Positions 8,679-18,688 of a stretch of 64,000 nucleotides of DNA are shown piece after piece; positions within the stretch are counted from its first letter, which is position 1, and every line of letters begins with the position of its first letter. The position numbers and the translations under genes are program-made. The notes below the pieces were generated by a model. It ran no database searches, was not told the origin of the DNA, and worked only from the letters and a program-made list of their open reading frames with translations. Location: the NCBI GenBank assembly GCA_016705685.1, contig JADJLB010000010.1, positions 124,001-188,000 on the forward strand, written 5' to 3'. Origin of the DNA: Propionivibrio sp. (GTDB lineage: Bacteria > Pseudomonadota > Gammaproteobacteria > Burkholderiales > Rhodocyclaceae).

Positions 8679-10277
8679 CTAAGTCGTTCCCGAGCGCGTG
8701 GCACGTCGGGGGCGCTTTCTGATCAGCGTGTTTCTGGCTTTCTGGAGCATCTCCGGATAATCCCGGCTGAAATGCAAACCTCGGCTTTCACGACGTTGCA
8801 GGGCGCAACGAACGATCAAGTCTGCCGTCACCACGAGATTGCGAAGTTCGATCAGATCGTGGCTGACGCGGAAGTTTGAATAATATTCTTCGATTTCCCT
8901 GGCCAGCAGGTGAATGCGGTTCTGCGCCCGCTCCAAACGCTTCGTCGTACGCACAATTCCGACGTAATCCCACATGAAACGGCGCAGCTCGTCCCAATTA
9001 TGCGATATGACAATTTCCTCATCGGGATCGACAACGCGGCTGGCATCCCATTCAGGTATTTCGGGGCATTCGATGCCAGCTTGTTCGAGGATGGTCTCGA
9101 CAGCCGATTCGGCAAAAACCAGACATTCGAGCAGCGAATTGCTAGCCAGCCGGTTGGCGCCATGCAAACCCGTGCACGACGCTTCTCCAGCAGCATAAAG
9201 CCCAGGAATGCCGGTGCGTGCCTTGAGATCGGTGACAATTCCACCGCAGGTATAGTGCGCAGCGGGAACCACCGGAATCGGTTCGCGCGCGATGTCGATG
9301 CCCAGTTCGAGGCAGCGCGTCATGATGTTCGGAAAGTGCTCGACAAGGAAACTGGCCGGTTTGTGCGAAATATCGAGATAGACACAATCGAGGCCACGCT
9401 TTTTCATTTCAAAGTCAATCGCCCTGGCGACGATGTCGCGTGGTGCGAGTTCAGCCCGCGCATCATACTGCGGCATAAAGCGCGTACCGTCGGGCAGGAG
9501 CAGGATTCCTCCTTCACCGCGCACGGCCTCGGAAATCAGGTACGACTTGGCCTGAGGGTGGTAAAGACAGGTCGGGTGAAACTGGATGAATTCCATGTTC
9601 GCCACTGCACAGCCGGCACGCCAAGCCATGGCGATGCCATCGCCGGTGGAAGTATCCGGGTTCGTCGTATATAAATAGACTTTCCCGGCGCCACCGGTAG
9701 CAATCAGCGTATGAGGCGCACCGATGGTCAATACTTCACCACTGTCATTGTCGAGCGCGTAGGCGCCGTAACAACGCTTTTCGGTCAGGCCAAGTTTGTC
9801 GCTGGTAATGAGATCAATGGCAATATGACGTTCGAGAACGGTAATGTTCGGATGCTGACGTACCTTTCGCGTCAGCGTGTCTTGAACCGCCAGACCCGTT
9901 GCATCGGCGACGTGGATAACGCGACGGACGCTGTGTCCACCCTCGCGGGTTAAATGGTACCCAGCTTCGTCGCGGGAAAACGGAACACCTTGTTCGATAA
10001 GCCAGTCAATTGCCCGGCGGCTATTCTCGATAACGAAACGGGTGGCCTTAGGGTCGTTGAGAAAAGCGCCTGCATCGAGTGTGTCGCGAATATGCGCCTC
10101 AATCGAATCCTGATTGTCCAGAACGGCCGCGATACCACCTTGAGCCCAACTGGAGGCGCTGTCCTCCAGAGCACGTTTGCTGATCAGGCCAACCTTCTTG
10201 CTTTGGGCAAGCCGAAGCGCCGCCGACTGTCCGGCCAAGCCACTTCCAATAATGAGAATATCGAAGTGAAGGGCCAC
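8679..10277 (-). CDS. nadB: L-aspartate oxidase
   Basis: FAD enzyme that oxidises aspartate to iminoaspartate, the first step of NAD synthesis. The 532-residue protein starts with the dinucleotide-binding motif [16 protein letters not shown] and contains [19 protein letters not shown] and [13 protein letters not shown], all diagnostic of NadB rather than succinate dehydrogenase. Divergent from rpoE, next to which nadB is often found in gamma- and betaproteobacteria. nadA and nadC are not in this window. Confidence 0.96.
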   Translation of the reverse strand: MALHFDILIIGSGLAGQSAALRLAQSKKVGLISKRALEDSASSWAQGGIAAVLDNQDSIEAHIRDTLDAGAFLNDPKATRFVIENSRRAIDWLIEQGVPFSRDEAGYHLTREGGHSVRRVIHVADATGLAVQDTLTRKVRQHPNITVLERHIAIDLITSDKLGLTEKRCYGAYALDNDSGEVLTIGAPHTLIATGGAGKVYLYTTNPDTSTGDGIAMAWRAGCAVANMEFIQFHPTCLYHPQAKSYLISEAVRGEGGILLLPDGTRFMPQYDARAELAPRDIVARAIDFEMKKRGLDCVYLDISHKPASFLVEHFPNIMTRCLELGIDIAREPIPVVPAAHYTCGGIVTDLKARTGIPGLYAAGEASCTGLHGANRLASNSLLECLVFAESAVETILEQAGIECPEIPEWDASRVVDPDEEIVISHNWDELRRFMWDYVGIVRTTKRLERAQNRIHLLAREIEEYYSNFRVSHDLIELRNLVVTADLIVRCALQRRESRGLHFSRDYPEMLQKARNTLIRKRPRRATRSGTT

Positions 10278-10461
10278 GTTGCCAATCTTGAAATAGGGGG
10301 GCTTACTATAACACGCACAATTGGCGCAACGAGCCTGACAGGAAGCAGAACATCGTCACGATGGTGCCCAATAGACAAAACACGAGCGCAACCTTGGCCC
10401 GAGGTTACGCTATACTTTCGCGAAAAATACAACTTCGTGTCCGACAGGAAATACATAAAGC

Positions 10462-11061
10462 ATGAAAGAACGCGATATTGACCGGGAGTTGGTCAAGCAA
10501 GCGCAGGCAGGCGACAAACAAAGCTTCGATAGACTCGTTGAAAAATATCAGCGTAAACTTGGAAGACTACTGTCACGCTATGTACGCGACCACGCCGAAG
10601 TTGAGGACGTTGCGCAGGAGGCGTTCATCAAGGCCTATCGCGCGCTGCCATCGTTCCGGGGCGAGAGCGCGTTTTATACCTGGCTGTACCGGATCGGTAT
10701 CAACACCGCCAAAAACTATCTCGTTGCGAAAAGTCGCCGTGCGCCGACTTCGACCGACTTTGATTCCGATCAAGCGGAATCCTTTGACGATGCGGACCAA
10801 CTCAGGGACATCAACACGCCCGAGCGTCTGCTGCAGACCAAACAACTCGGGCAGACGGTCAATGCCGCGATGGAAGCCTTGCCTGAAGAATTGCGTAACG
10901 CCATTGTGCTTCGTGAAATTGAAGGATTAAGCTACGAGGAAATCGCTGAAGAGATGAACTGCCCGATTGGCACGGTGCGCTCGCGTATTTTCCGCGCTCG
11001 CGAGGCTGTCGCGGAGAAGCTGAGACCGTTGCTGGACACGTCTCCGGACCACCGATGGTAA
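10462..11061 (+). CDS. rpoE: Extracytoplasmic-function sigma factor, RpoE/AlgU type
   Basis: Sigma-E type factor that drives the envelope stress response. At 199 residues it has region 2 (VEDVAQEAFIKAYRALPSF, YTWLYRIGINTAKNYL) and region 4 (LPEELRNAIVLREIEG, GTVRSRIFRAREAV), the latter the -35 recognition helix. A TATACT at 10411 could be its -10 box but I see no matching -35. The next genes are rseC and the DegP protease; the anti-sigma gene rseA and its partner rseB, normally in this position, are missing. A ten-codon frame overlaps its stop (11055-11087). Confidence 0.95.
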   Translation: MKERDIDRELVKQAQAGDKQSFDRLVEKYQRKLGRLLSRYVRDHAEVEDVAQEAFIKAYRALPSFRGESAFYTWLYRIGINTAKNYLVAKSRRAPTSTDFDSDQAESFDDADQLRDINTPERLLQTKQLGQTVNAAMEALPEELRNAIVLREIEGLSYEEIAEEMNCPIGTVRSRIFRAREAVAEKLRPLLDTSPDHRW

Positions 11062-11126
11062 ACCGAGCGCTGAAAATTCTGTCATAACAATATTTTTCCC
11101 ATGCGCGGATCTGTCAGGCTTTTCCA

Positions 11127-11543
11127 ATGATCGATGCACCAGGAATCGTTACGGCTCTGGATGGCGATTTTGCGATTGTCCGGATGGAAGAATCCGGTTG
11201 CGGCCGCTGCCATGAAACAGGCGGGTGCGGTGGAAACAATATTGGCCGGCTGTTCTGCAGTGCACCACGAAGCTTCCGGGTACTGAACCCCGGGAAATCA
11301 TCCCCCGGCGATAGGGTGGTCGTTGCGATCGACGAGGGCGCGCTGCGGCGTAGCGCACTCATGTGCTACGGATTGCCGCTCCTGGCACTTTTCATTGGCG
11401 CGTTCTGCGGATCGGCACTGGCCGGGGAAACGGGGGCAATCCTTGGAGCGATCTGTGGTTTGTTTTCATCATGGCTGCTGCTGCGTTATGCGCTCCGACG
11501 CCAAACGCCTGACCAGCGATCGCAGCCTTTTATCAGGTCGTGA
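11127..11543 (+). CDS. rseC: RseC/MucC-type SoxR-reducing system protein
   Basis: Inner-membrane protein of the rpoE operon. In E. coli RseC works with the Rsx complex to reset SoxR. The 138-residue protein has the N-terminal cysteine motif with Cys25, Cys28 and Cys34 (GCGRCHETGGCGG), then two membrane segments at about residues 76-120 (CYGLPLLALFIGAFCG and GAILGAICGLFSSWLLL). It lies 65 bases after rpoE and 63 before degP, so it keeps the operon position without rseA and rseB. Confidence 0.85.
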   Translation: MIDAPGIVTALDGDFAIVRMEESGCGRCHETGGCGGNNIGRLFCSAPRSFRVLNPGKSSPGDRVVVAIDEGALRRSALMCYGLPLLALFIGAFCGSALAGETGAILGAICGLFSSWLLLRYALRRQTPDQRSQPFIRS

Positions 11544-11606
11544 GTTCAGTTCACTATTGTCGATTTACAGACACACCCCAGCAACTCATTGGAGGAATTC
11601 TGCGCC

Positions 11607-13040
11607 ATGAATAAAATTGTTATGGCATTTTTCATTGCGGTTTTTTCTATAACGACCCAGGCGCAGAACAAAGCACTGCCTGATTTCACCGAACTCGTTG
11701 AAAAGCAGGGGCCGGCCGTCGTCAATATCAGTACGACGCAAACGCTTCGTGGCATGGAACGGGGTGCTCAACCTTTCCCGTTTGACGAAGACGACCCGAT
11801 GGCCGATCTATTTCGCCGCTTTTTTCCAAGGCAGCCCGGAATGCCGGGGGTGCCGCGCGACTTCGAAAGTCGCTCGCTGGGTTCCGGTTTTATCATCAGT
11901 GCCGACGGATTTATCCTGACCAACGCTCATGTCGTCGATTCGGCGGATGAGATCCTGGTCCGATTGACCGACAAACGCGAGTTCAAGGCCAAAGTTATCG
12001 GCGCCGACAAGCGGACTGATGTTGCCCTGATCAAGATTGTCGCGTCGAATTTACCGACAGTACGGATGGGCGATCCTGGGATGCTCAAGGTTGGTGAATG
12101 GGTCGTCGCGATCGGCTCTCCATTCGGCTTCGACAATAGCGTTACTGCGGGCATCGTCAGCGCCAAAGGGCGTTCTCTGCCCCAGGAAAACTTCGTGCCC
12201 TTCCTGCAAACCGATGTGGCGATAAACCCGGGTAATTCGGGTGGGCCACTGTTCAACATGAAGGGGGAAGTCGTCGGCATCAACTCGCAGATCTACAGCC
12301 GGTCCGGCGGATTCATGGGTATCTCGTTTGCCATACCGATCGACGTGGCGATGGATATCCAGAACCAGCTCAAAACAAACGGCAGAGTCCGCCGTGGCCG
12401 AATTGGCGTCGTCATTCAGGAAGTCACCAGGGATCTGGCCGAATCCTTCGGTATGAACAAACCCCAGGGCGCCGCCGTGAATGCTGTCGAACGAGGAGGG
12501 CCGGCCGAAAAGGCCGGGGTCGAACCGGGAGATGTCATTCTCAAATTCGATGGGAAGCCCGTTGGCAATTCGAGTGACTTGCCGCGGATCGTCGGCACAA
12601 CCAAACCGGGGATGAAAGTTTCAATTCAGGTGTGGCGTAGTGGCTCCACCCGGGAACTGACCATTGTCGTCGGCGAAACGCCTGAAGACAAGTCATTGAC
12701 CCGCAATGGAAAAAGCCGGAGACCGATCGAGCAGCCGGCGAATCGGCTTGGCCTTGTCGTATCGGAACTGAGCAGTGAGCAAAAAAGAGTACTGAGGCTC
12801 AATAGTGGTTTGCTGGTTGAAGATATTCGTGGCAATGCCGTTCATGCCGATCTGCAGCCAGGAGATATCATCCTGGCTCTAATTGCACGCGGCGAAAGCT
12901 CCGAAGTCAGGAGCGTCGATCAATTTAACAAGCTGCTTGCCCAGTTCGACAAAGCAGCCAGCATAACGCTGCTGGTGAAACGCGGCGACTTGCAAACCTT
13001 TGTCACGATTAAAGGATTATCCGAGAAGAAGGCTGAATGA
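11607..13040 (+). CDS. degP: Periplasmic serine protease/chaperone of the DegP/MucD (HtrA) family
   Basis: Removes or refolds damaged envelope proteins; usually part of the sigma-E regulon. The 477-residue protein has a signal peptide (residues 1-20, ending TQA), the catalytic triad His108 (TNAHVV), Asp138 (RTDVAL) and Ser211 (NPGNSGGPL), and two PDZ domains (about 262-360 and 385-475). The Q-linker around PFPFDEDDPM is typical of MucD. The start at 11607 follows GGAGG with 11 bases spacing; a TTG at 11589 in the same frame would break the signal peptide. Confidence 0.94.
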   Translation: MNKIVMAFFIAVFSITTQAQNKALPDFTELVEKQGPAVVNISTTQTLRGMERGAQPFPFDEDDPMADLFRRFFPRQPGMPGVPRDFESRSLGSGFIISADGFILTNAHVVDSADEILVRLTDKREFKAKVIGADKRTDVALIKIVASNLPTVRMGDPGMLKVGEWVVAIGSPFGFDNSVTAGIVSAKGRSLPQENFVPFLQTDVAINPGNSGGPLFNMKGEVVGINSQIYSRSGGFMGISFAIPIDVAMDIQNQLKTNGRVRRGRIGVVIQEVTRDLAESFGMNKPQGAAVNAVERGGPAEKAGVEPGDVILKFDGKPVGNSSDLPRIVGTTKPGMKVSIQVWRSGSTRELTIVVGETPEDKSLTRNGKSRRPIEQPANRLGLVVSELSSEQKRVLRLNSGLLVEDIRGNAVHADLQPGDIILALIARGESSEVRSVDQFNKLLAQFDKAASITLLVKRGDLQTFVTIKGLSEKKAE

Positions 13041-13041
13041 A

Positions 13042-13284
13042 TTGGCCAAATTGACCTTGATGTCGCGGACGTATTGCCATCTCTGCCACGACATGGAGGC
13101 AGTCTTGCTTCCGCTTGCAGCCGAGTTCGGGGTAGATGTTGACGTTATCGATGTGGACACCGATCCATGCCTTGAAGCGCTTTATGATGAATTGGTTCCG
13201 GTGTTATTGCACGAAGGCGCCGAGCTTTGTCATTACTACCTCGATGTTGCCAAAGTCCGTGATTATTTGAGCAAAATCCGTTAA
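13042..13284 (+). CDS. Glutaredoxin/thioredoxin-like small protein (DUF836 type), TTG start
   Basis: An 80-residue thioredoxin-fold protein beginning [18 protein letters not shown], with a CHLC redox motif at Cys12-Cys15 and the cis-proline segment [11 protein letters not shown]. Family members start with this beta strand, so the TTG at 13042, with GAAGG nine bases upstream, is preferred over ATG at 13060, which would cut the first strand. It follows degP by one base and ends before a strong terminator, so it is the last gene of the rpoE group. Its redox partner is unknown. Confidence 0.75.
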   Translation: MAKLTLMSRTYCHLCHDMEAVLLPLAAEFGVDVDVIDVDTDPCLEALYDELVPVLLHEGAELCHYYLDVAKVRDYLSKIR

Positions 13285-13312
13285 AATCCGCGCTTTCTGG
13301 CAAAACAAACAA

Positions 13313-13337
13313 GGGTGCCCGCCGGCACCCTTTTTTT
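13313..13337 (+). terminator. Rho-independent terminator after the rpoE group
   Basis: GGGTGCC (13313-13319) pairs with GGCACCC (13324-13330) around a CGCC tetraloop, followed directly by seven T. It ends the rpoE-rseC-degP-glutaredoxin transcript, 34 bases before lepA. Confidence 0.92.
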
Positions 13338-13370
13338 CAGGCGCGGCTATGCTGCGGCAGTGCAAACACG

Positions 13371-15167
13371 ATGCAAATGCAACACATCCGCAACTTTTCG
13401 ATCATCGCTCACATTGATCACGGAAAATCAACACTTGCAGACCGCATCATCCATTTTTGCGGTGGTCTGTCCGATCGCGAAATGGAAGCGCAAGTGCTGG
13501 ATTCGATGGATATCGAACGCGAACGAGGTATCACCATCAAGGCTCAGACCGCAGCCTTGAAGTACAAGTCGCGAAGCGGCGCTTTGTACAACCTGAACCT
13601 CATCGACACACCGGGCCATGTTGATTTTTCATACGAGGTATCGCGCTCCCTTTCGGCGTGCGAGGGGGCATTGCTGGTCGTCGATGCTTCGCAAGGGGTT
13701 GAAGCGCAGACGGTAGCCAACTGTTATACCGCCATCGAACTCGGTGTCGATGTACTGCCTGTGCTAAACAAGATAGATCTTCCTTCGGCCATGCCGGAAA
13801 ACGCACGTCAGGAAATTGAGGATGTCATCGGTATCGATGCGTCGCACGCCATCCTGGCGTCTGCCAAGACCGGCCTTGGCGTCGAAGATATTCTGGAAGC
13901 GATCATTGAGCGCATCCCTGCACCGCAAGGCGATCCCGATGCACCGCTTAAGGCCCTGCTGATTGATTCTTGGTTTGACAACTATGTCGGCGTCGTCATG
14001 CTGGTTCGGGTTGTCGACGGTACCCTGCGATCAAAAGACAGGATTCGCCTGATGGCCAGCGATTCGACCCATCTGTGTGAGCAAGTGGGCGTCTTTACAC
14101 CCAAGGCCATGCCAAGGGAAACCTTGAGCGCCGGCGAGGTGGGTTACATCATATCCGGCATCAAGGAACTGCAAGCCGCCAAAGTGGGCGATACGGTCAC
14201 TTCAGCAGATAACCCGGCAAAGGAGGCGCTTCCCGGCTTCAAGGAAATCAAGTCGCAGGTCTTTGCCGGACTTTATCCGATCGAGTCCAACCAGTACGAA
14301 TCGCTGCGGGAATCGCTGGAAAAACTCAAGCTCAACGATGCGTCCTTGCACTATGAACCCGAGGTATCGCAAGCGCTTGGATTCGGGTTTCGCTGTGGTT
14401 TCCTGGGCTTGCTGCACATGGAGATCGTGCAGGAGCGGCTGGAGCGTGAATTCGATCAGGACTTGATATCCACGGCACCCACCGTTGTTTATGAAGTTCT
14501 GATGCGCGATGGCAGCATCGTGCAGGTCGAGAATCCGGCGAAACTCCCGGAACAGTCAAAAACCGAAGAGATCCGTGAGCCGATCATCACGATTACGGTT
14601 TTTGTTCCGCAGGAGTATCTGGGCAATGTCATCACGCTATGCAACCAGAAGCGTGGCAACCAAGTCGATATGACCTACCATGGTCGTCAGGTCCAACTGA
14701 TCTATGAAATGCCGATGGCCGAAGTGGTCATGGATTTTTTTGACAAGCTGAAATCCGTCTCACGCGGGTATGCCTCGCTTGATTATGACTTCAAGGAATT
14801 CCGCGCCGCCGATGTCATCAAGCTGGATATTCTGATCAACGGCGAGAAGGTCGATGCCCTATCGATGATCGTGCACCGGGCCAACTCGGTTTACCGGGGC
14901 CGCGAACTGGCCTCCAAGATGCGCGAATTGATTCCGCGCCAGATGTACGACGTGGCCATCCAGGCGGCGATAGGTTCAAACATAATCGCTCGTGAAAATG
15001 TCAAAGCCATGCGCAAGGACGTGCTGGCCAAATGTTATGGCGGAGACATATCACGCAAGAAGAAACTGCTTGAGAAACAAAAGGCCGGCAAGAAACGAAT
15101 GAAACAGGTCGGTTCGGTCGAAATCCCGCAGGAAGCGTTTCTCGCCGTACTGCGTGTCGGAAAGTAA
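13371..15167 (+). CDS. lepA: Translation factor LepA (elongation factor 4)
   Basis: Ribosome-bound GTPase affecting initiation and back-translocation. The 598-residue protein has the G1 motif [17 protein letters not shown] (G3) and NKIDLP (G4), then the LepA-specific C-terminal domain ending [18 protein letters not shown]. The frame starts [12 protein letters not shown]; the second ATG (13377) would match the E. coli N-terminus equally well, and no clear ribosome binding site decides. lepB begins 5 bases after its stop, as in most proteobacteria. Confidence 0.97.
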   Translation: MQMQHIRNFSIIAHIDHGKSTLADRIIHFCGGLSDREMEAQVLDSMDIERERGITIKAQTAALKYKSRSGALYNLNLIDTPGHVDFSYEVSRSLSACEGALLVVDASQGVEAQTVANCYTAIELGVDVLPVLNKIDLPSAMPENARQEIEDVIGIDASHAILASAKTGLGVEDILEAIIERIPAPQGDPDAPLKALLIDSWFDNYVGVVMLVRVVDGTLRSKDRIRLMASDSTHLCEQVGVFTPKAMPRETLSAGEVGYIISGIKELQAAKVGDTVTSADNPAKEALPGFKEIKSQVFAGLYPIESNQYESLRESLEKLKLNDASLHYEPEVSQALGFGFRCGFLGLLHMEIVQERLEREFDQDLISTAPTVVYEVLMRDGSIVQVENPAKLPEQSKTEEIREPIITITVFVPQEYLGNVITLCNQKRGNQVDMTYHGRQVQLIYEMPMAEVVMDFFDKLKSVSRGYASLDYDFKEFRAADVIKLDILINGEKVDALSMIVHRANSVYRGRELASKMRELIPRQMYDVAIQAAIGSNIIARENVKAMRKDVLAKCYGGDISRKKKLLEKQKAGKKRMKQVGSVEIPQEAFLAVLRVGK

Positions 15168-15172
15168 GGAGC

Positions 15173-15967
15173 ATGAGTGTGAATTTTGCGTTGATCCTGT
15201 TCTGCCTGTTAATTCTCAGTGGCGCCATCTGGGTAGCCGATATTTTCTTCTTACGAAAACACCGACCGGCCGACGCCAAGGATCCCTGGTGGGTGGAGTA
15301 TGGCGCAAGTTTCTTTCCGGTAATCCTGCTCGTTTTCGTGCTGCGTTCGTTTATCGTCGAGCCGTTCAAAATCCCGTCCGCCTCGATGTTGCCGACGCTT
15401 CATGTCGGCGATTTCATCCTGGTCAACAAGTATACCTATGGCATTCGCTTGCCGGTAATCAACAAGAAAATCATTGCCATCAATGAGCCGCAACGAGGCG
15501 ACGTGATGGTCTTTCGCTACCCTGAAGACCCTTCGCTTGACTATATCAAGCGCGTTATAGGGATTCCGGGCGATAAAGTGGCCTACCAGAACAAGCGGCT
15601 CAGCATCAACGGAAAGCCGCTGGAAACGACGAGGCTAGACGATTATCTCCACCCGGAACGGCTTTACTACTCGAAACAGTTCATCGAGAAAATCGATGGA
15701 ATCGAGCACTCAATGCTCAACGACGCCGATGCGCCCAGCTTTATTTCCAATGTCGCACAATTTCCACATCGGAATAATTGCCTCTACAATGACGCTGGTG
15801 TGATCTGCACGGTACCGGAAGGCCATTATTTCATGATGGGTGACAACCGAGACAATAGCCGTGATGGCCGGTTTTGGGGATTTGTTCCAGAAGAAAACAT
15901 TGTCGGCAAAGCATTTTTCATCTGGCTCAATTTCAGTAACTTGAAACGAATTGGCTCATTTCAATAG
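15173..15967 (+). CDS. lepB: Signal peptidase I
   Basis: Cleaves signal peptides of exported proteins at the periplasmic face. The 264-residue protein has two N-terminal membrane segments (about 4-27 and 46-62), the nucleophile Ser71 in IPSASMLPT and the general-base Lys126 in YIKRVIG, plus the box E motif MGDNRDNSRDGR. Preceded by GGAG overlapping the lepA stop. It heads the lepB-DUF4845-rnc-era-recO run. Confidence 0.96.
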   Translation: MSVNFALILFCLLILSGAIWVADIFFLRKHRPADAKDPWWVEYGASFFPVILLVFVLRSFIVEPFKIPSASMLPTLHVGDFILVNKYTYGIRLPVINKKIIAINEPQRGDVMVFRYPEDPSLDYIKRVIGIPGDKVAYQNKRLSINGKPLETTRLDDYLHPERLYYSKQFIEKIDGIEHSMLNDADAPSFISNVAQFPHRNNCLYNDAGVICTVPEGHYFMMGDNRDNSRDGRFWGFVPEENIVGKAFFIWLNFSNLKRIGSFQ

Positions 15968-15979
15968 AGAGGGTTTGCT

Positions 15980-16333
15980 ATGAAAAATCAGCGTGGCGTG
16001 GCGATTTCGGGTTTGTTGCTGTGGGGTTTTGTCATTGTGTTGATTGCCCTGCTGGGCATGAAGGTCGCTCCAGAGTATATGGACTACTTCAAAATTCTGA
16101 AGAGCGTCAAATCCATATCCGCGGGAGCATCCGATCAGACCGTCCCGCAAATTCGCGCGGCCTTCGACAAATATGCCGATGTAAATTACCTGAAAACGAT
16201 CAACGGCTCCGATCTCGACATTTCCAAAGAGGGCAACGCCGTCGTCATCGCCTTTTCCTACGAAAAACGCATCCCATTGTTTTACAACGTCAGCCTGTTG
16301 ATTGACTTCCATGGGTCATCCTCAGGGAACTGA
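15980..16333 (+). CDS. DUF4845 domain membrane protein
   Basis: A 117-residue protein with one N-terminal membrane segment (GLLLWGFVIVLIALLGMKV) preceded by MKNQRGVAI, which resembles a type IV pilin leader, and a soluble tail. DUF4845 proteins are regularly encoded between lepB and rnc in betaproteobacteria; their function is not known. Spacing is 12 bases from lepB and 8 to rnc, consistent with one operon. Confidence 0.85.
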   Translation: MKNQRGVAISGLLLWGFVIVLIALLGMKVAPEYMDYFKILKSVKSISAGASDQTVPQIRAAFDKYADVNYLKTINGSDLDISKEGNAVVIAFSYEKRIPLFYNVSLLIDFHGSSSGN

Positions 16334-16341
16334 CCGGCCGA

Positions 16342-17010
16342 ATGACCCATCAACTTGAACAGGCTATCGGCCATCGATTTTCCAATTCGTCCCTGCTTCT
16401 GACGGCATTGACGCATCGGAGTCACAGTTGGCCGCACAACGAGCGGTTCGAGTTTCTCGGTGACGCTATCCTCAATGGTGTCATTGCGCGCCAGCTCTTC
16501 GATGGCTTCCCCGATTTACCGGAAGGCGACCTGTCACGGTTGCGCGCCAATCTCGTTCGGCAGGAAAGCCTGCATCAACTGGCCTTGTCGCTGTCGTTGG
16601 GAAATTTTCTCAAGCTGGGGGAAGGGGAGCTGAAAAGCGGCGGCGCACACCGCCCGTCAATTCTCGCCGACGCGCTTGAAGCCTTGTTCGCGGCGATCTG
16701 GCTGGATGCCGGTTTCGACGCGGCAAGTGCGGTTATCGTGCGACTCTACGCTGAAAAACTCTCGGCAATCGTTCCAGGTCAGCCGATCAAGGACGCCAAG
16801 ACCAGACTCCAGGAAGCACTTCAAGGCAGACGTATGCCGTTGCCAAAGTATTCACTGACCGGCACCGAGGGAGAAGCACACGCGCAGCAGTTCAAGATTG
16901 CCTGCGAGATCGATACCCTGAATATTCGGACCCAGGGTAGCGGCGGGAGTCGTCGTGCCGCTGAGCAAATGGCCGCAGAGCGCGCACTGGAACGTTTTCT
17001 ACAAGCATGA
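16342..17010 (+). CDS. rnc: Ribonuclease III
   Basis: Cuts double-stranded RNA in rRNA maturation and mRNA turnover. The 222-residue protein has the signature NERFEFLGDAIL (residues 33-44, with acidic metal ligands Glu37 and Asp41), ILADALEALFAAIWLD for the second acidic pair, and a C-terminal dsRNA-binding domain (about 150-220). The era start overlaps its stop by four bases. Confidence 0.97.
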   Translation: MTHQLEQAIGHRFSNSSLLLTALTHRSHSWPHNERFEFLGDAILNGVIARQLFDGFPDLPEGDLSRLRANLVRQESLHQLALSLSLGNFLKLGEGELKSGGAHRPSILADALEALFAAIWLDAGFDAASAVIVRLYAEKLSAIVPGQPIKDAKTRLQEALQGRRMPLPKYSLTGTEGEAHAQQFKIACEIDTLNIRTQGSGGSRRAAEQMAAERALERFLQA

Positions 17011-17891
17011 ACGAACGCAAAGCCGGTACCGTCGCCATCGTCGGTCGCCCGAATGTTGGAAAATCGACCTTGCTCAATCGCCTGATCGGCGAAAAAATCA
17101 GCATCGTCTCGCGCAAAGCGCAAACGACCCGTCATCGCATCATGGGAATTCTGACCCGGCCCGATGCGCAGTATGTGTTTGTCGACACCCCGGGGTTTCA
17201 GACACGGCATGTCAACGCGTTGAACCGGACGATGAATCGTGTTGTGACGCAGGCGCTGGCCGAAGTCGATGTCGTCGTTCTGGTCATCGATGCGGATCGT
17301 GTTGATGTCAATGACCAGACAGTCTTCAATCTTCTGATACACAATTGCCCGGTTATTTTGGCCATCAACAAGCTCGACCGGCTCAAGGACAAGGCCCGGC
17401 TCTTGCCAATGATCGCCAATCTGGCTGAACAGTATTCGTTTGCCGCCATCGTCCCGATCAGTGCGGCAAAGGGTAGCCAACTCGATGTTCTTCTGACTGA
17501 AATCCGCAAGTTATTGCCCGGCAGTGAATTGCTGTTCGACGAAGACGAGATCACCGACAAGAGCGAACGCTTTCTCGCCGCCGAGTTCATTCGTGAGCAG
17601 CTCTTTCGTTTGACCGGTGACGAGTTGCCCTATGCCGCCACCGTCAATGTGGAAAAATTCGAACTTGATGGAGCCTTACGCCGTATCAATGCAGTCATCG
17701 TGGTCGATCGTTCGTCACACAAGGGCATCATCATCGGTAAACATGGCGAAACGCTAAAACGGATCGCCTCGGAAGCGCGCCTTGAAATGGAGCGCTTGTT
17801 TGACGGCAAGGTATTCCTCGAAGTCTTTGTTCAGGTGAAATCCGGTTGGAACGATGACGAACAACTGCTCAAGAGCCTCGGTTACGAGTAA
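17007..17891 (+). CDS. era: GTPase Era
   Basis: Assembly factor for the 30S subunit that binds the 16S rRNA 3' end. The 294-residue protein has the P loop GRPNVGKS (13-20), DTPGFQ and NKLD, and a C-terminal KH domain with SHKGIIIGKHGETLKRI. The ATGA overlap with rnc couples their translation. recO follows 20 bases after the stop. Confidence 0.97.
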   Translation: MNERKAGTVAIVGRPNVGKSTLLNRLIGEKISIVSRKAQTTRHRIMGILTRPDAQYVFVDTPGFQTRHVNALNRTMNRVVTQALAEVDVVVLVIDADRVDVNDQTVFNLLIHNCPVILAINKLDRLKDKARLLPMIANLAEQYSFAAIVPISAAKGSQLDVLLTEIRKLLPGSELLFDEDEITDKSERFLAAEFIREQLFRLTGDELPYAATVNVEKFELDGALRRINAVIVVDRSSHKGIIIGKHGETLKRIASEARLEMERLFDGKVFLEVFVQVKSGWNDDEQLLKSLGYE

Positions 17892-17911
17892 GCCGCTGCG
17901 AGGGTGCTGAG

Positions 17912-18628
17912 GTGACGCACAGGAACAAGGTCGATAACCAGCCTGCATTCGTCTTGCACACCTACGCATTTCGGGAAACCAGCCTGATCGTCGAAGTATT
18001 TTCCCGCGACTATGGCCGCGTAGCACTGCTGGCACGTGGTGCTCGTCGACCGCGCTCCGCTCTGCGCGGCCTGTTGCTCGCTTTTCAGCCGCTCGAGCTG
18101 GCGTGGGCCGGCAAGGGCGAAGTACAGACCCTGATCAAGGCCGAGTGGCAGGGCGGGCAGCCCTTGCTGGCTGGAAAGGCACTGTTTTGTGCCTATTACA
18201 TCAACGAACTGTTGATGCACCTCCTTCCCAGGGAAGACGCGCATACGACGCTCTTCTCGGCTTACGCAAAGACCTTGCGCTGCTTCGCCGATAGCCTCAA
18301 GGAATCGGATTTGCGTTGCTTTGAGCGCGCGCTCCTGCAAGAGCTGGGCTATGGTCTAACGCTGGATAAGGATGTTGAGGGCGTGCCCATTGACATCGAT
18401 AGACACTATGCCTACCAGATCGAAAGCGGCCTGGTGAGGCTCGAGCGGCAAGGCAATTCTGCATTGTCGATCAGCGGCAAGACCCTGATCGACCTGTTGC
18501 ACGACGATTTTTCCGATCTGCGTTCCCTGGGCGAAGCCAAGCAACTGATGCGGGCGCTGATTTCACATTACACTGGCGGAAAACACTTGGAGACCCGCAG
18601 GATATTTAAGGAGCTACAGGAACTGTGA
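17912..18628 (+). CDS. recO: DNA repair protein RecO, GTG start
   Basis: Mediates RecA loading in gap repair with RecF and RecR. The 238-residue protein has the N-terminal OB fold (PAFVLHTYAFRETSLIVEVFSRDYGRVALLARGAR) and the helical C-terminal part ending THLETRRIFKELQEL-like. The GTG at 17912 lies 20 bases after era with GAGGTG nearby. In related genomes pdxJ normally follows; here about 6.4 kb of unrelated genes intervene. Confidence 0.93.
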   Translation: MTHRNKVDNQPAFVLHTYAFRETSLIVEVFSRDYGRVALLARGARRPRSALRGLLLAFQPLELAWAGKGEVQTLIKAEWQGGQPLLAGKALFCAYYINELLMHLLPREDAHTTLFSAYAKTLRCFADSLKESDLRCFERALLQELGYGLTLDKDVEGVPIDIDRHYAYQIESGLVRLERQGNSALSISGKTLIDLLHDDFSDLRSLGEAKQLMRALISHYTGGKHLETRRIFKELQEL

Positions 18629-18688
18629 TAACGCCACCAAATTCAATCGTCGCTTGAAAAGAATCCGCCAGCCTGGAACTACTCGATA

